DNA of 64,000 nucleotides from Polytrichum commune (lineage: Eukaryota > Streptophyta > Polytrichopsida > Polytrichales > Polytrichaceae), in assembly GCA_950295325.1 (NCBI GenBank), contig OX485803.1, positions 48,189,554 through 48,253,553 on the forward strand, written 5' to 3'. The translations under genes were made by a program, and so were the position numbers. The number at the start of each line of letters is the position of its first letter. Positions within the stretch are counted from its first letter, which is position 1. Positions 9,662-21,200 of the stretch are shown piece after piece. The notes under the pieces are model-generated. The model was not told the origin of the DNA. It searched no databases and saw nothing but the letters and a program-made list of their open reading frames with translations.

Positions 9662-12130
9662 AAAATCAATATCAGGCAATATGACGTTGTTCCTACCCTG
9701 TTCTAGAATCTTCTTGGTGCAGGGTGGGGTTTACTGTCTACCTTGCGTTGGTGGGGGGAGTATTGGTGACTACTGGTTTTTGTTTATTGTCGAGTTTTCT
9801 CTTGTTAAGTACTAGGTATGTGAGATATTTGATGGCTATTTGGTGGATGGTTTTCATTGTTTTATTTATTCATTAGTGATGTAGGGATGTGTAGGTTCTC
9901 AAGGAGTTCTATGCATCTTGTGTGAATGGCTCCCCTTACTCTTGCGGTGATGACCATGAGGGGTCTAATATTCGAGCCTTGTGCGCTTATCGCGTCTACT
10001 AACAAGTTGTATTTGTCTTCTTTTGTTTGTATGACTTGGTCAAGGAATCTATCATGCGTAAAGGTGAATTCAATGGTTTAGATGGTTAGGTCCGGTGTAG
10101 GTATTAGTGGACCATTTTGTTCATATGCAACGCCTTGTATGTAAACAATATTTGGTCTTAGTTTTGCAAGGCATTCACATCGTGTAGTGTTACATGTGCA
10201 GCTTAGTATCCATGGAGGGATGGTGTTGTATTGGTGGGTGCCATGTTATTTATTGGCATTAATGAGTGTGAGGTGTCTAGTGTATACATTTGGTTCGAGT
10301 AGGTTGGTGAGTTGGTGGGCAACGACATTGTGTCTGCGGTTCTTAGGCCTTTGAAAATTTTAATGTTGCATAGAGAGAGTAGTGCGGCCAAGTATCTAGG
10401 TCGTTAACAATGTGTAGTTGGGGTTGGTGTGTGTGTGTGGCCAGAAGAGATTTTTTCCTATGATTGCCCATGTATTGGGCGAATCAGAACTTGAGGAGTT
10501 GTGTGATTTGTGCGTTCATAGTTTGTGGGATTTTCCAGAAGTGTTTAGATAGTCGGTGGTGAATTTCCTCATTGGAGAGCCAATTTTTTTTTTGCACATG
10601 TGAATTTTATGACTCTTTATTATGTGAGCATATTGTGTTATGTTTTTATGATTGTTTGTAGGTTCCTTATTATGCATGTTAGGTTTGTGCTTGAGGGAGG
10701 TTTAGCTAATCTATATGATATGATGTGGGCTACATATATGCGTGGTATGGGTGTTATGGTGCTTTTTGAGGTGCCATCATTTGCCAGTGAGTCGGCCATG
10801 TCATTTCCCTTAATTCATGTGTGAGCTCTAACTTTTTGGAGTGTTAATTTGTGGTGGAATCATGTTATGTGTTGAACTATAGATGATATAATAGTTTATT
10901 TGTGTGATTATGATGGGAGGATGGGCGTCTTATGTGGTTGTTGATGAGATAAATGCTATTGAGGCTATCCGTAAAGATATGTATGTCGTGATTGACTTCT
11001 TGTGTGTTGGCAAGTGATAACCAAATAGCATATAGTTTTGCTATGAGAATGTTCTGAAATCCTAGGAGTCTTTTTGCTATTTGTATGTTGTTGAGTTGGC
11101 TATATAATCCTGATCCTACGAGGTTTCCGTCTCCTTTACTATCTAGTGGGATACCGTGTAGATGCTTTGGGATGGGTTGTATTTTTGTGGTTGGGGGTAT
11201 AGAGCTCAGTTGGTATTTGGTGGATTTGTGCTAGAGGTGGTGTGGGTAGCGGGTAAGATGTTTTGGGGGAATTTGTCTATTCGTCTGATATGTTAAGTTT
11301 GTATGGCTTAGTGGTAAGTGTGGGATTATGTGTGGGTATGTGTAGGTTGTGAGCTTCTTGAATGATTTGTTGGTGTCGTGGGGCGAAGGTGTAGTGTGTG
11401 GGTGGGGAGTCTTGGTTATGTATGCATATGATTGTTGTGAGTGAGGTTTCAAGTTGGTTGTAGTAGAAGGGCCATTGGGGTGTAGATGGGTATCGATTGG
11501 CATTTGACGAAATATTGGCTATGGTATGAATATCTTGACAGTTTGCTAGGTCTAGTTGTTGGGGGGGGGGGTTGAGTCTTTACGGTTTAGGATCATGATG
11601 GTGATATTGTGTTGGTTGTCTTTGGCTGCCATTATGGTCCAATGTATGGATCATGTTGTTGTGCAATGATTTTCCGGGTGTGCGTAGCTTGCACTGTTCC
11701 ATTTTGAGGATAGTGCGCAACCTTGTGAGCTGCATATGATATCTCATGCCTCCCATAGGGTGATTGTTGATTCATTTGAATCTAAATTCATTAGGATAAT
11801 TTAGCGTCTCTAGCCTTGGTTTAGGGATTTTAACTTGGTTACAAATAGTCATGATATTCCTTAGTTGTTATCGGTTGTTCTATTCTAATAATATCAAAAC
11901 GCTATTTCATCCAAATTTTTAGCTTGAATCTACCGTTTTTGTGCTCAATTGATAGACGAAATAGAGTACAATGCCGAATAAAATCTCATACATTCCCGCC
12001 CCCACTCGATGCATAGAGCTAGATGAATAATGTTATGACAATCCCTAGGCTTTACAATAGGAATCAGTGTTTGCACCCTTCCCCTCTTCCAGATTGTGAC
12101 ACCCCTTGGCAGGTGATATGAACATCGACT
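9662..12130 (-). pseudogene. decayed LINE retrotransposon with RNase H
   Basis: The minus strand holds broken pieces of a non-LTR retrotransposon polyprotein. Near 12.0-12.1 kb a fragment W-K-R-G-R-V-Q-T-L-I-P resembles the start of a reverse transcriptase domain. An RNase H domain is clear: FTDSLNSIYLI at 10943-10980 and GNDMADSLAND at 10776-10807, the usual acidic residues of that fold. A Cys-rich stretch (C-T-C, C-E-C) lies near 10160-10205, and the reading frame ends about 9866 after RVRGAIHTRCIELLENL. The 3' tail (about 9662-9768) matches the SINE at 8158-8443. Frameshifts and stops are spread throughout, so it is inactive. The 5' half is missing or unrecognisable, and the strand is strongly A/C-rich on the coding side. 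Confidence 0.75.
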
Positions 12131-12650
12131 GTGGAACTAATTTGTGGCAATCATGTTCATGTGTGTGAATAGGTTGACAAAGCAGTTGGTCTTACCATAG
12201 GGCTAGGGCTACACCGTTCATGGTAATTAGGGCATGAGTTTTGAGGCGTCTTTGTAAACTCAACCATCATGAATATAATATTTAGTGTCATTAGGGTAAC
12301 TTTTTGGATGACACTGCTTATGAATAAGTTTTACAAATATGGTCATGCATGATGGATGAGCTCATCCATTAGCCAAAATCATATCTTGTCTTGTCACCAA
12401 CTTGTGATGAACTGTTGTCATGTACCAATGACAAACGAAACTGAGTACTTTGTTGAAGAAGCCAACTTCGACAAGCCATTACAAACAATGTAGATATTTT
12501 TTTGCAAAGCTAAAAAGTGAGTTAAAAAATTAATAGAGTTATATATATATGCAAAATTATACATCATATTGAAAACTAGATAATTTCTACAATTTACAAT
12601 CACCAACCATATACAAGTACTTAGTATTGTTGAATCTACTTCTTTGAACT
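12131..12650. other. intergenic, no gene seen
   Basis: AT-rich sequence between the LINE and the Tc1-like transposase. I looked here for the transposon's end and could not define a terminal repeat. Confidence 0.4.
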
Positions 12651-13656
12651 TCAATAATTTGTCCAATAGCCTTTACCAACCAATACAACAACAATCCTTC
12701 GTGGCATACTATCATATAGTGCCATACAATCATTTTCACTGAAATTAGAAGAAACAATGCACACACGCTCCTAGAATTCTTCATTTCCTCGTGGAGGTGT
12801 AGAAAATTCATTCAAATATCGTTTGAGAATAGCCCAAAAATGCTCCATGAGATTCAAATCTGGTGATTGAGCATGCCACTGGAGAAGTTGGAATGCCTGC
12901 AATTTTAGCCATTCTTGCACCCTCTTACTTGTGTGTTTTGGATCATTATCTTGTTGAAACTCAACATTGCTTGGAACCAATTTATAATGTCTAATTGTAA
13001 ACCACAAGAAGTTTTCCAAAATAAAATTTGTACACGTGCTGATCCATTCTATGCCAAGCTCCAGGTCCAAAAGTTGTCATACAACCCCAAATCATGATAT
13101 GTCCACCACCATGTTTCACTGTTTGTTAGACATGTTGCGGTTGTACATACTCTTCATATGTTATCCAACACCAGGACCTACCATCGGAATTAAATTTGTT
13201 TATCTTCGTCTCATCACTGAAAATAACGCGTTTCCAATCATGAATGGTCCAATTTGCATACATGCGAGCAAACCTCACCTGTGCCTGAACATGTATTCTT
13301 GTCAATAACGGCTTCTTTTGTTGCACATGTGTAGTGAAACCTTCCCGTCGCAAAGCACATCTCATAGTTACATTAGACACATGTTTACCTGATTCATTTC
13401 GAATCTCTGCTACCACCTTTGATGCAACTCCCAAACGCCCTTCCGTAAGCAAGGTGACACATCGCCGCCTCTCTCTCGCAATAAGGTGTCTTGGGTGCCC
13501 TCTTTTTTGCCTCTCAAGCTCCCCCGTGATATCCTTTCTAAGCCTAACTACCTAAGTTTGACTCATCCCAATTGCATCCGCAACTTTTCGTGTTGAATTG
13601 CCATTCCGAAGTTGCTCCAACGCTTGGAGCTTTTGCGACGCAGATGAACGAGGCAT
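12651..13656 (-). pseudogene. Tc1-type (DD34E) transposase, broken
   Basis: About 335 codons on the minus strand match the layout of Tc1 transposases, close to their usual 340 residues. From the ATG at 13656 come a helix-turn-helix start (MPRSSASQKLQALEQL), an H-P-R linker, and the first catalytic Asp in VIFSDETK. Then follow HGGGHIMIWGC and the second Asp in FQQDNDPKHTS. The Glu lies in SPDLNLMEHFWAILKR, 34 residues after the second Asp, and the typical LYDSMPRRI tail follows. It is broken by a stop after MSQT, a stop after VQPQHV, a frameshift near 13070 and a stop after RGNEEF. DD34E Tc1 elements are common in animals and fungi but unusual in plants, whose mariners are normally DD39D. Terminal repeats were not found. 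Confidence 0.88.
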
Positions 13657-14034
13657 ACAAAAGCAATTGCACGAATGCTCACTACTGCACAATCTCCAAT
13701 TGTCGAGCGTCACAATGCACTAACGATCTAACGAAATTGACCACAAACCAATATGCAAATGAAAATTGAAGTTCGGCTGGTGGTTCCAAACGAAATTGAG
13801 TCTGTAAACCCTAGCCGCTTTGACATGGCTATTGTCAGAAACCCTAATATCATTTTACATTTTCTTTTTACATACATGAAGAGAACTACTTTGTACACAT
13901 ACTTTGCTTAATTACTTCAATGATATCAAATTTCAATCGCCAGAGATTGCTTGCTGAAATTGAAGTTCTTAGTTGAGTACTCAATTTTGTTCGTCATTGT
14001 CTGATTGAAATTTGATTGAAAAGTCACTTCGTAG

Positions 14035-14205
14035 TGCTAGTAATTGCAACACTGTAAATTTATAATCATCCAAAAAAATTACAAGGAATGACAAATAATG
14101 TTGGATTAACATTTACTGTTGGTGACACTATACCACATTTTACAATTAGTATTGAGCGAGACAATTAGAATTGATGACACTAAATATCTTCAACCTTAGG
14201 TAAAA
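14035..14205. mobile_element. MITE-like repeat, TTTAGTGT family
   Basis: The segment from GCTAGTAATTGCAACACTG to GATGACACTAAATATC is homologous in inverted orientation to 31895-32060. The family is marked by ACACTAAATA/TATTTAGTGT ends, also seen around 26000-26290 and 47568. Confidence 0.5.
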
Positions 14206-14228
14206 TTTGTGTGTGTATGTGTGTGTTT

Positions 14229-14241
14229 GGGGGGGGGGGGG
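14229..14241 (+). repeat. poly-G run (13)
   Basis: Thirteen consecutive G follow a GT-rich stretch. A poly-C run of ten lies at 14519-14528, and other G runs lie at 11561-11571, 16302-16313, 21937-21955 and 44349-44358. Confidence 0.9.
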
Positions 14242-14444
14242 CTCAATAAGCAAGACATCCGATGTAAAATGCGGTCATGTTAGCATCGAAGACCAAAGAA
14301 ATTCCATAATTAGGTGATTTTAGTGGCTTTGCCTTGGATCAAAATCCCTTAGTTGGCATGTGAGGCCCATAACTCTTGTCCGTATGAATGGACAAGAGAG
14401 TCTAATGAGTGAATGAACTTGTCTCACACAAGTTAACTAAATTG

Positions 14445-14643
14445 TCTAATTAGTGTGAGTTACCATTTGGAGTTACACATAGCGATAACATGTCACTGAG
14501 AGTATCATCCCCCCCCCCAAATAACATAAGTAGTTAGTATGCACATCAAAGAATATGATATAACTTACTTGGTAAAAAAATGATAATATCGGTAAAAAGT
14601 TATAACAACAAGTAACTCTGAATGGTAACCCACACTAATTAGA
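14445..14643. mobile_element. MITE of the TCCCAATTAGTG family
   Basis: The inverted ends are CTAATTAGTGTGAGTTACCA and GGTAACCCACACTAATTAG, followed inward by paired GGAGTTACACATAGCGATAA and TTATAACAACAAGTAACTC. Confidence 0.7.
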
Positions 14644-14853
14644 AATTTTAACGTAGCTAGAATGTAGATTCATGTCATCTCCAACTTCCATCTTCTTAAG
14701 TTATGTTTAGGTCTATGTTGTGTATGGCTCACATAGATTCAAAGAAATGGATTGACACGTTGTATGCTTAATTACATTCACTTAAATGTCACAGTTCTAG
14801 AAGCTTATCATTGTATTCCACATATGATATGTACTAACTCATATATAGGAACA

Positions 14854-14999
14854 CATAACATTATTCAGATCCATAACAATGTTTTGTGGGACTGACAATA
14901 TTCCAAAGAAAATTCCCACATTCATATTGAATATGCGGAATATTTTGTGGAATACTTTCAGTCCCACAAAACACAATTATGGATCTAAATAATGTTATG
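14854..14999. mobile_element. 146-bp MITE, CATAACATTATT ends
   Basis: Inverted ends CATAACATTATTCAGATCC are paired for more than 40 bases, including TTTTGTGGGACTG. Further copies are at 42074-42215 and 42296-42380, with a longer relative at 42584-42983. Confidence 0.8.
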
Positions 15000-15687
15000 C
15001 ACCTCAATATCTAAGCCCTGAATTATAATACTAATGACGTGCCCTTAATATTGTAGTTACCAATTCAATGCTTCGGAGGTCGGACATGAAGTTTCTTTGG
15101 TTGAAACCAACGTTGGGCGGGGTATTAAAATTGGCACCAAACCCATGTAAGTTATCATGGCAGTTCTTTATATTTGTAACCGTGCATGGTTCTCAAATTT
15201 TCAAATAAATGGACTTAATTCATATTGTGGTTCTCATAGCATCAAAACCTAGTCAAATGACCTTCTAAAAAAAAAGTCAGTTGTTTGTTGGTTCTTTCAC
15301 GAAAACCACCATATTCTTGATTTTTTTTAAATAAAAATAAATGGGTTTTGAGGTCCTTTTATTGTATAAACTCTCAAAACCCCGGAACCAAAGGCCCTTT
15401 GCTTCTAAACTATCTTCGAAAACTAGAGTCGAAGGTTGGTAACAAGATCAACTACCCACCCAACACTAATTGAAACCCTACTGGAAACCAATATTAATGA
15501 GGCCCCCTATCCAAGTACATTTATTATCCCAAAATAAGGTCGAGGCATCCATAGTCGATCAAGTTCATTTAACTACTCATATATATGATTTTTTTTTTGC
15601 ATTCTCCTTGAAATTTGTTTTTCTTCAAAAAAAACTTGTTGTTACTACTCCTAAATTCTCTACTTCTAACGGTTATAGATGCCTCAA

Positions 15688-15825
15688 CCTTAGTGTATGT
15701 TACTATTCAAAGTCATTTATGTTTGTCATGTCCGAACAACCTATTGAACTTTCGTTAGTAAAAATTGAACTTGAGACGTTCTTGCACTAGTTTAGCTCCG
15801 GATAGTAGTAAGCACCAATTGGGAT
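15688..15825. mobile_element. diverged MITE, TCCCAATTAGTG family
   Basis: TAGTGTATGTTACTATTCAAAG at the left and CACCAATTGGGATA at the right, with the shared AACCTATTGAACTTT core. Confidence 0.55.
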
Positions 15826-15829
15826 AGTG

Positions 15830-18800
15830 ACCATAAGCAAAAGTGAGGTGGAGTGGACTGCGTCTTGCGGCCCTTGTCATCGCCATTTGGCTTTATGTGA
15901 GGAAGCTCACGACTCAAGGTGGCACCTACGTGGCACTTATCCCACAACATGATGCTTGAGCACCTAAACGCCACGTCCTCCTTTCATAGACGTCCAATGT
16001 GAGAGAATGGCTTGCTTCGGGACGAGCACGTTACGGCTTAAGTTACTATTTGGGAGTTGGAGCACATCACAAGTGGCAATCTCCTCCGCAAACCGTGTTG
16101 TTTGGAGAGAGGGAATTATCATATGCAAGCGTACCCCTCATTCATCGAACATATAATGATGAAAAGTCTTGAAATAGTATGCAGCATGTATGCTACTATT
16201 CTTAGTTCATATGACATTGGAATTATCCTCGAAGATTTGGAATTAGTCTTGTCCAAGTCAATTGAGATGAATCGGCAACAAACTTATGGGGGGTTGGGGG
16301 TGGGGGGGGGGGGAGGTCAGGCAGTGATGTTGGATGGATGAGAGATACACTCATATGTGATAATTCTATCCTTCCACGTGCTTCAAGGCAATGTCACTCC
16401 TTCTCCACACTTTTCTTTCTTTCATTCTTTCTTTAACAATAATAAGAATAATAATAGGCATGGTTATCCAAGTCCTACTTAGACCTTGGCAGATGCATTG
16501 TCAATTAGCCCAAGGATTTACACTAACGTTGGTTTGGTATCATTTTTTTATTTTTTTATTTATAATTTCTTTAAAATACCATTATGGTATTCATAATGCG
16601 GATTACAGTTTCATACTATTAGGATGTGGATATTTGACATAACTTTTGTTATGAATACCGTTTGGGTTTGTATACCATGCAAGAACCTTCATATATGAGA
16701 AAATTTGTCTTAGTATCAGTATGATTTAGAATGGTATTGACCCGAATAATAACTCAGGTATGCAAAGATTCTTTCACCTAACATACACACCAAATATCAA
16801 CAACTGGTTGGTACTAGAATTATAATACCCATGAGTAGCCAAAACCAAGCGATCCAAATTGAGCAAGAGCAAAAAAATTGGACCCAAGGAATTTACACTA
16901 GGGACCGTGTCCAAGGTATGAAAAAAATAATTAATTGGTGCTAATATGGAATCAATTTCCCATCTAATAATGACATTCCCCACTCATGAAAATCCTCCTT
17001 TAATTTTGATACCACTTAGCATGGTCAGCATGGAGCTACATGGCACATTCCTTGAAATAGTATGCATATATTTTGAGGAAAATTTTTATTAAACAAAAAA
17101 GTTTCAAGTTCAAACTCAAAATGAAGGGCTCAAGTTCAAGAAAAGATCCAACAATCACCATTGTGGTAAATAGTGTTACACTACAATGTTTAGAAAGGTT
17201 GAACTAGGATTAGAAAGAAAGTGAATGGTAGTCTCTAATAATATTAGTGGCAATCTTCGAGATTGGGTCCAATTTTCGAGTTTGAAAGTCTTTTAAGTGG
17301 CATTTTGGACCAAGTTCCTTGCACCCAAACCTTGAGGTATGTCTACTTGAAGTTGTGATTGCACACCCCCTACTACATGTTATTTGTAGGAGCAAAACAC
17401 TAACTACCAACAATGAAATGAAATGTACATTACTATCACTTGTGAATTTCTTAGTAATTGGACCTCGACAACAACCTCCCCCCCAAATGGACGCAATTTG
17501 TGGTAGTCACTAAACATAAGCATCCTTTTATGGATTATAGAGTTATTCTTAAAAAATAAGGATAAAGGGTGAAATATAAGAGCTTTAATTTCTTTTTATT
17601 CTTGTATGGCTTACCTATCTCATGTTAAGAGTTGTAAATAAACAATAATAAAGACATGCTTGAAGAAATTTGTCTTCTATTCTTGGCCTCACTAGAGTTT
17701 GGTCATGAGTTTGGTTGTATTCCCTTGGAAACATGTAGAATGAGCTTGAGAACTTCTTGGGGTTGCGGTGATGGTGTATCCATATTTGGAGTATTTGTTG
17801 GAACTTTGTGATTTCAATACACCAAAGACAAGATGCACCTCTTGGATAACTTTGCTAAGGGTTTCTATAAGTGACTGTGACTTATAATTCAATTTGAAAT
17901 GTATTAGAACAATTTAAGCACTAACCAAAAGATCATGAGATTGTTAAGTTGGGGAGAAGCTCACCCTTTCGAACATAGACATGAATGTTATTTAAAAATT
18001 GCATGACTTGAGATGCGTTTTCAAGATTCCTCTTGAGCTTGGTGAGAAATGGTCCTTTATTCCTTGGAAGAGGGGCCTAACAATGTTATGGTAACTACAC
18101 TATTTATGATATTTAGTGTGGGAACATTGAATTCCACATTCCCAACAAACCTACTAGGCATCATGCATGTGCCTTGGAGCTCCTCGAAGATTGACAAACC
18201 AAGCTTATCCCTTAATTTACATGTGCATTGATATGTGTAATTAGGTTCCCTTTGTGAATAGGTTCCCTCTTTACCCATGCAAATTACCTTGGGTCAAAAT
18301 CTAACTACACAACCCATAACTCTGTTTACTCATTCCTATAATAACTACAATAAAAACCATTCATGTATTTAGTTATTGTGGCAATAAAATTTCAAAGTAG
18401 TGTGGAATGTCAATAAATTAGCGTGAGGGAAACTTAATTGCACATGTTGGTGCGCATTTTTATTTTGTTTTGCTCACACTCCTTTTCATAATATGTGAAC
18501 ACAACATTCAACACTAAGTGTTGACAATTCGTTTCACAAAACCAACTTAGTGCACATTTTGAGTTACTTGGAAAAAAATCTCTTTTGATGCACGTCATTC
18601 ACACAAAATGTAAGCGTTTATCATTGTATAAACTATTTCAAATTTCAAAATCTATAGAGGTTTGATAGCAATATAGAAATTACATGTGAATATTAGCAAA
18701 TCCAAATGAGAAAACATAATGATAGGTCTATTACTCACCTTGCATATATACCTTAAAGAACAAAAACAAAAAAATCAATATAAAAATGGAGGCGCATGTG

Positions 18801-20546
18801 ATCACTTGGCAACCTTTGCTTCATGGCGTACGTGTTGCTAGATACTTTGCAAGAAGCTGAATGTCAAACACTTTTCGAGTTGATGAATCATAGAGCATGA
18901 TACAAACTCACATGTCTCTTTTGGAGATTTAAAGCCTGGCAACCGACAAGGTGATGGAATAAAGGGGGCCAAAAAAAAAAAAAAAAAGGCCAAAAGTGGA
19001 GGATATAAGTTGTACCTTTGTGGAGGAGGAGCTCTCTTCAACATGGCCGGACTTCACTACAAGGATCACGTTGCCATTGGTTTTTGGTATGAATGTGAAT
19101 GCACGCGGATGAATGTGAAAACAAGATAACTATTGTGGATGAAATTGAAGTTTCTAGTTAACTTTAGACAACTAGAAATTCATGTAAGAAACTAAACTAA
19201 GTCATCTAAAACCTAAGTTAACTGTCACTTTTAAGACAAGGCACGGGGATAATTCATTCAATGAGCAAAGCCTTATGTGTGTAGTACCTTAGTAATAGTG
19301 AGAGAGGTTTGGATATCTAAAATCATTCTCATAGTGGCAAATAACTAGTGATAAAGACCCGTGATCTGTACAGTGCTATGAACTCCAACTGACACGGGTC
19401 AAGCTAGATGTGAGCTCATCATGATAACTTACATAATTTTTAGAAGAGCGAAAAATTATCTTATTTACCAATATTATTTTGCAAATGTATGGGGAAACAT
19501 AATCAGCCAGTGGATGGGGAGTTTGGTGTGTTTTCATATAGGTGGCACCTATTATGGACACTTTTTGGACTTTGACATATAGGTGTAGATGTTTAGTGTA
19601 GATGTTTATAACAAATTAAGTTTACGTGAACGCACGAGCAAATCCAAACAAGAAACATGAGAGTCGAAAAGGCCATTTCCATAGGTAAGGTAAATATCTT
19701 TTGAATTCTTGAAGCCAAAGTCATAAATGATCTATGATAGTTTTATTATGATTATGTATATTTCACACTTGGAAGTGTACATATTTGTTAGAATCCTTTA
19801 TAGGTCATGGTTTATGATAGGTGCACTCATCTTAGGGGGTCTCAAATGTGAAGAGGGGGGCATTAATGAGAAGTGTAATCACAAGCATGCACTTGAGGCA
19901 TGTGCTCCAATATACTTCACTCTTGTCATGATGTGCATGCTCTATTTTAAAAAATAAAAATTTCCCCTTGTTTTGCTAACTTTTTGCTTTTGTTTTGGTT
20001 TTGTTATGACATGGATGAGCAATTATACTAGTTCTAATGACTTGAATTTTGATTATGGGACCCATTGATGCAAATTATGCATTTGGACTTTGGAGTTGTC
20101 ATTCCATGATGCTTGACTCCATCGTCTGAGAGGTCCAGCTAGGCTCTCTAGCTACATACTTTCACTTTTATCCAATTGCATCAAAAGTGATTTTATCCAT
20201 AATCAACTCCTTCTTTGAGCATGCGTTTGAAATTCGTTGAATACATTTATGTTTTCAGAAATGCGTATTCAAATACGCAACATGTTGGGTGCCCTTAAAT
20301 GCAGATACACACCTAATATATATATATATATATCCTTCCCGTCACAAGTTAAATTACTAAAGTAAGTTTCAAACCCATGAATATATTTAAGATACGATTT
20401 TAAGACTTACTGAGGCTTGTAGAAATTATGTACATAGGGCGTACATTGAGCCCCTTGCCCCTTTAAGGCTGAAAACAAGCTAAATACACACTACTTATAG
20501 CTTTGCAAAATCACCACAAACTTCACATGCACACTTTCTATATACA
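15830..20546. other. long AT-rich region, no gene seen
   Basis: No recognisable coding exon. It holds the G-rich stretch 16288-16313 (runs of 6, 5 and 12 G), a poly-A run near 18970, and a TA repeat near 20318. The segment 19548-19840 matches 27249-27560 in the same orientation. Confidence 0.5.
19548..19840 (+). repeat. dispersed repeat, copy 1 of 2
   Basis: Shares GACACTTTTTGGA, GAATTCTTGAAG, GATTATGTA and TTAGAATCC in the same order with 27249-27560. The copies are diverged; the class is unknown. Confidence 0.5.
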
Positions 20547-20651
20547 ATGGACAACATGGCGATGGTAGTGGCCATAGCCTTACTGTTCTTCGCCATTCCT
20601 GGAGCTTAAACTCACTTCCTAAGTTCACGATTCGAGGGAGAAAACATCAAT
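20547..20651 (+). pseudogene. signal-peptide-like coding remnant
   Basis: An ATG after a leader-like stretch starts MDNMAMVVAIALLFFAIPGA, which looks like a secretory signal peptide. A TAA follows where a CAA would continue the frame as Q-T-H-F-L-S-S-R-F-E-G-E-N before the next stop. The most likely reading is a broken first exon of a secreted protein. It could equally be chance, as the stretch is short. Confidence 0.35.
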
Positions 20652-20984
20652 AAATGACATGCAAGTGTTTCTTGAGGGTATATGTAGTTGACCTTTGGAT
20701 TATTGATGCAACCGAATGACGAAGAGTTGCGAGATGATCTTGGTGTCTCTAGAGAGAACATGAAAACCTCTGCGAAATAAATTGTTTGTTATGGGGAAAT
20801 GAACAAGATTTGAGGAAGATTTCATCTCTCATTTCTTGAATTTCCAATGTGCTATAGTGTGGATTGATGAGTAGTGTGCACCCACAATATTATCCTTGAC
20901 ATGTTCAGCATGCCATATTCTTTCATCGTTATTAGTGTGGCCCAGAATGTTGACCATAATGAGTGTAGTAGGCCAGTGGCGGGG

Positions 20985-21200
20985 CAGATTTTTGGGCATA
21001 ATCGGTCAAGATCCTATTGTTTCCAAGTCCAAACGGTGGACATGTTGACATCTTGCTTGGTTTTCTTTATTAATTTTGGGGGTATATTCCATAGATTCCT
21101 CTAAAATGATGGATAATTTTCAAAAAGTCTTTGAACTTGCACCGGTGGTTTCTCAAACGCAACCCGGTTCATCTGTAACTAGTGGTTGGTCCTCCCCGTT
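20985..21200 (+). mobile_element. diverged Mutator-like MITE copy
   Basis: Follows the 248-451 copy almost throughout, from CAGATTTTTGGGCATAATCGG to GTAACTAGTGGTTGGTCCTC. The terminal GATCGGGG is degraded. Confidence 0.6.
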
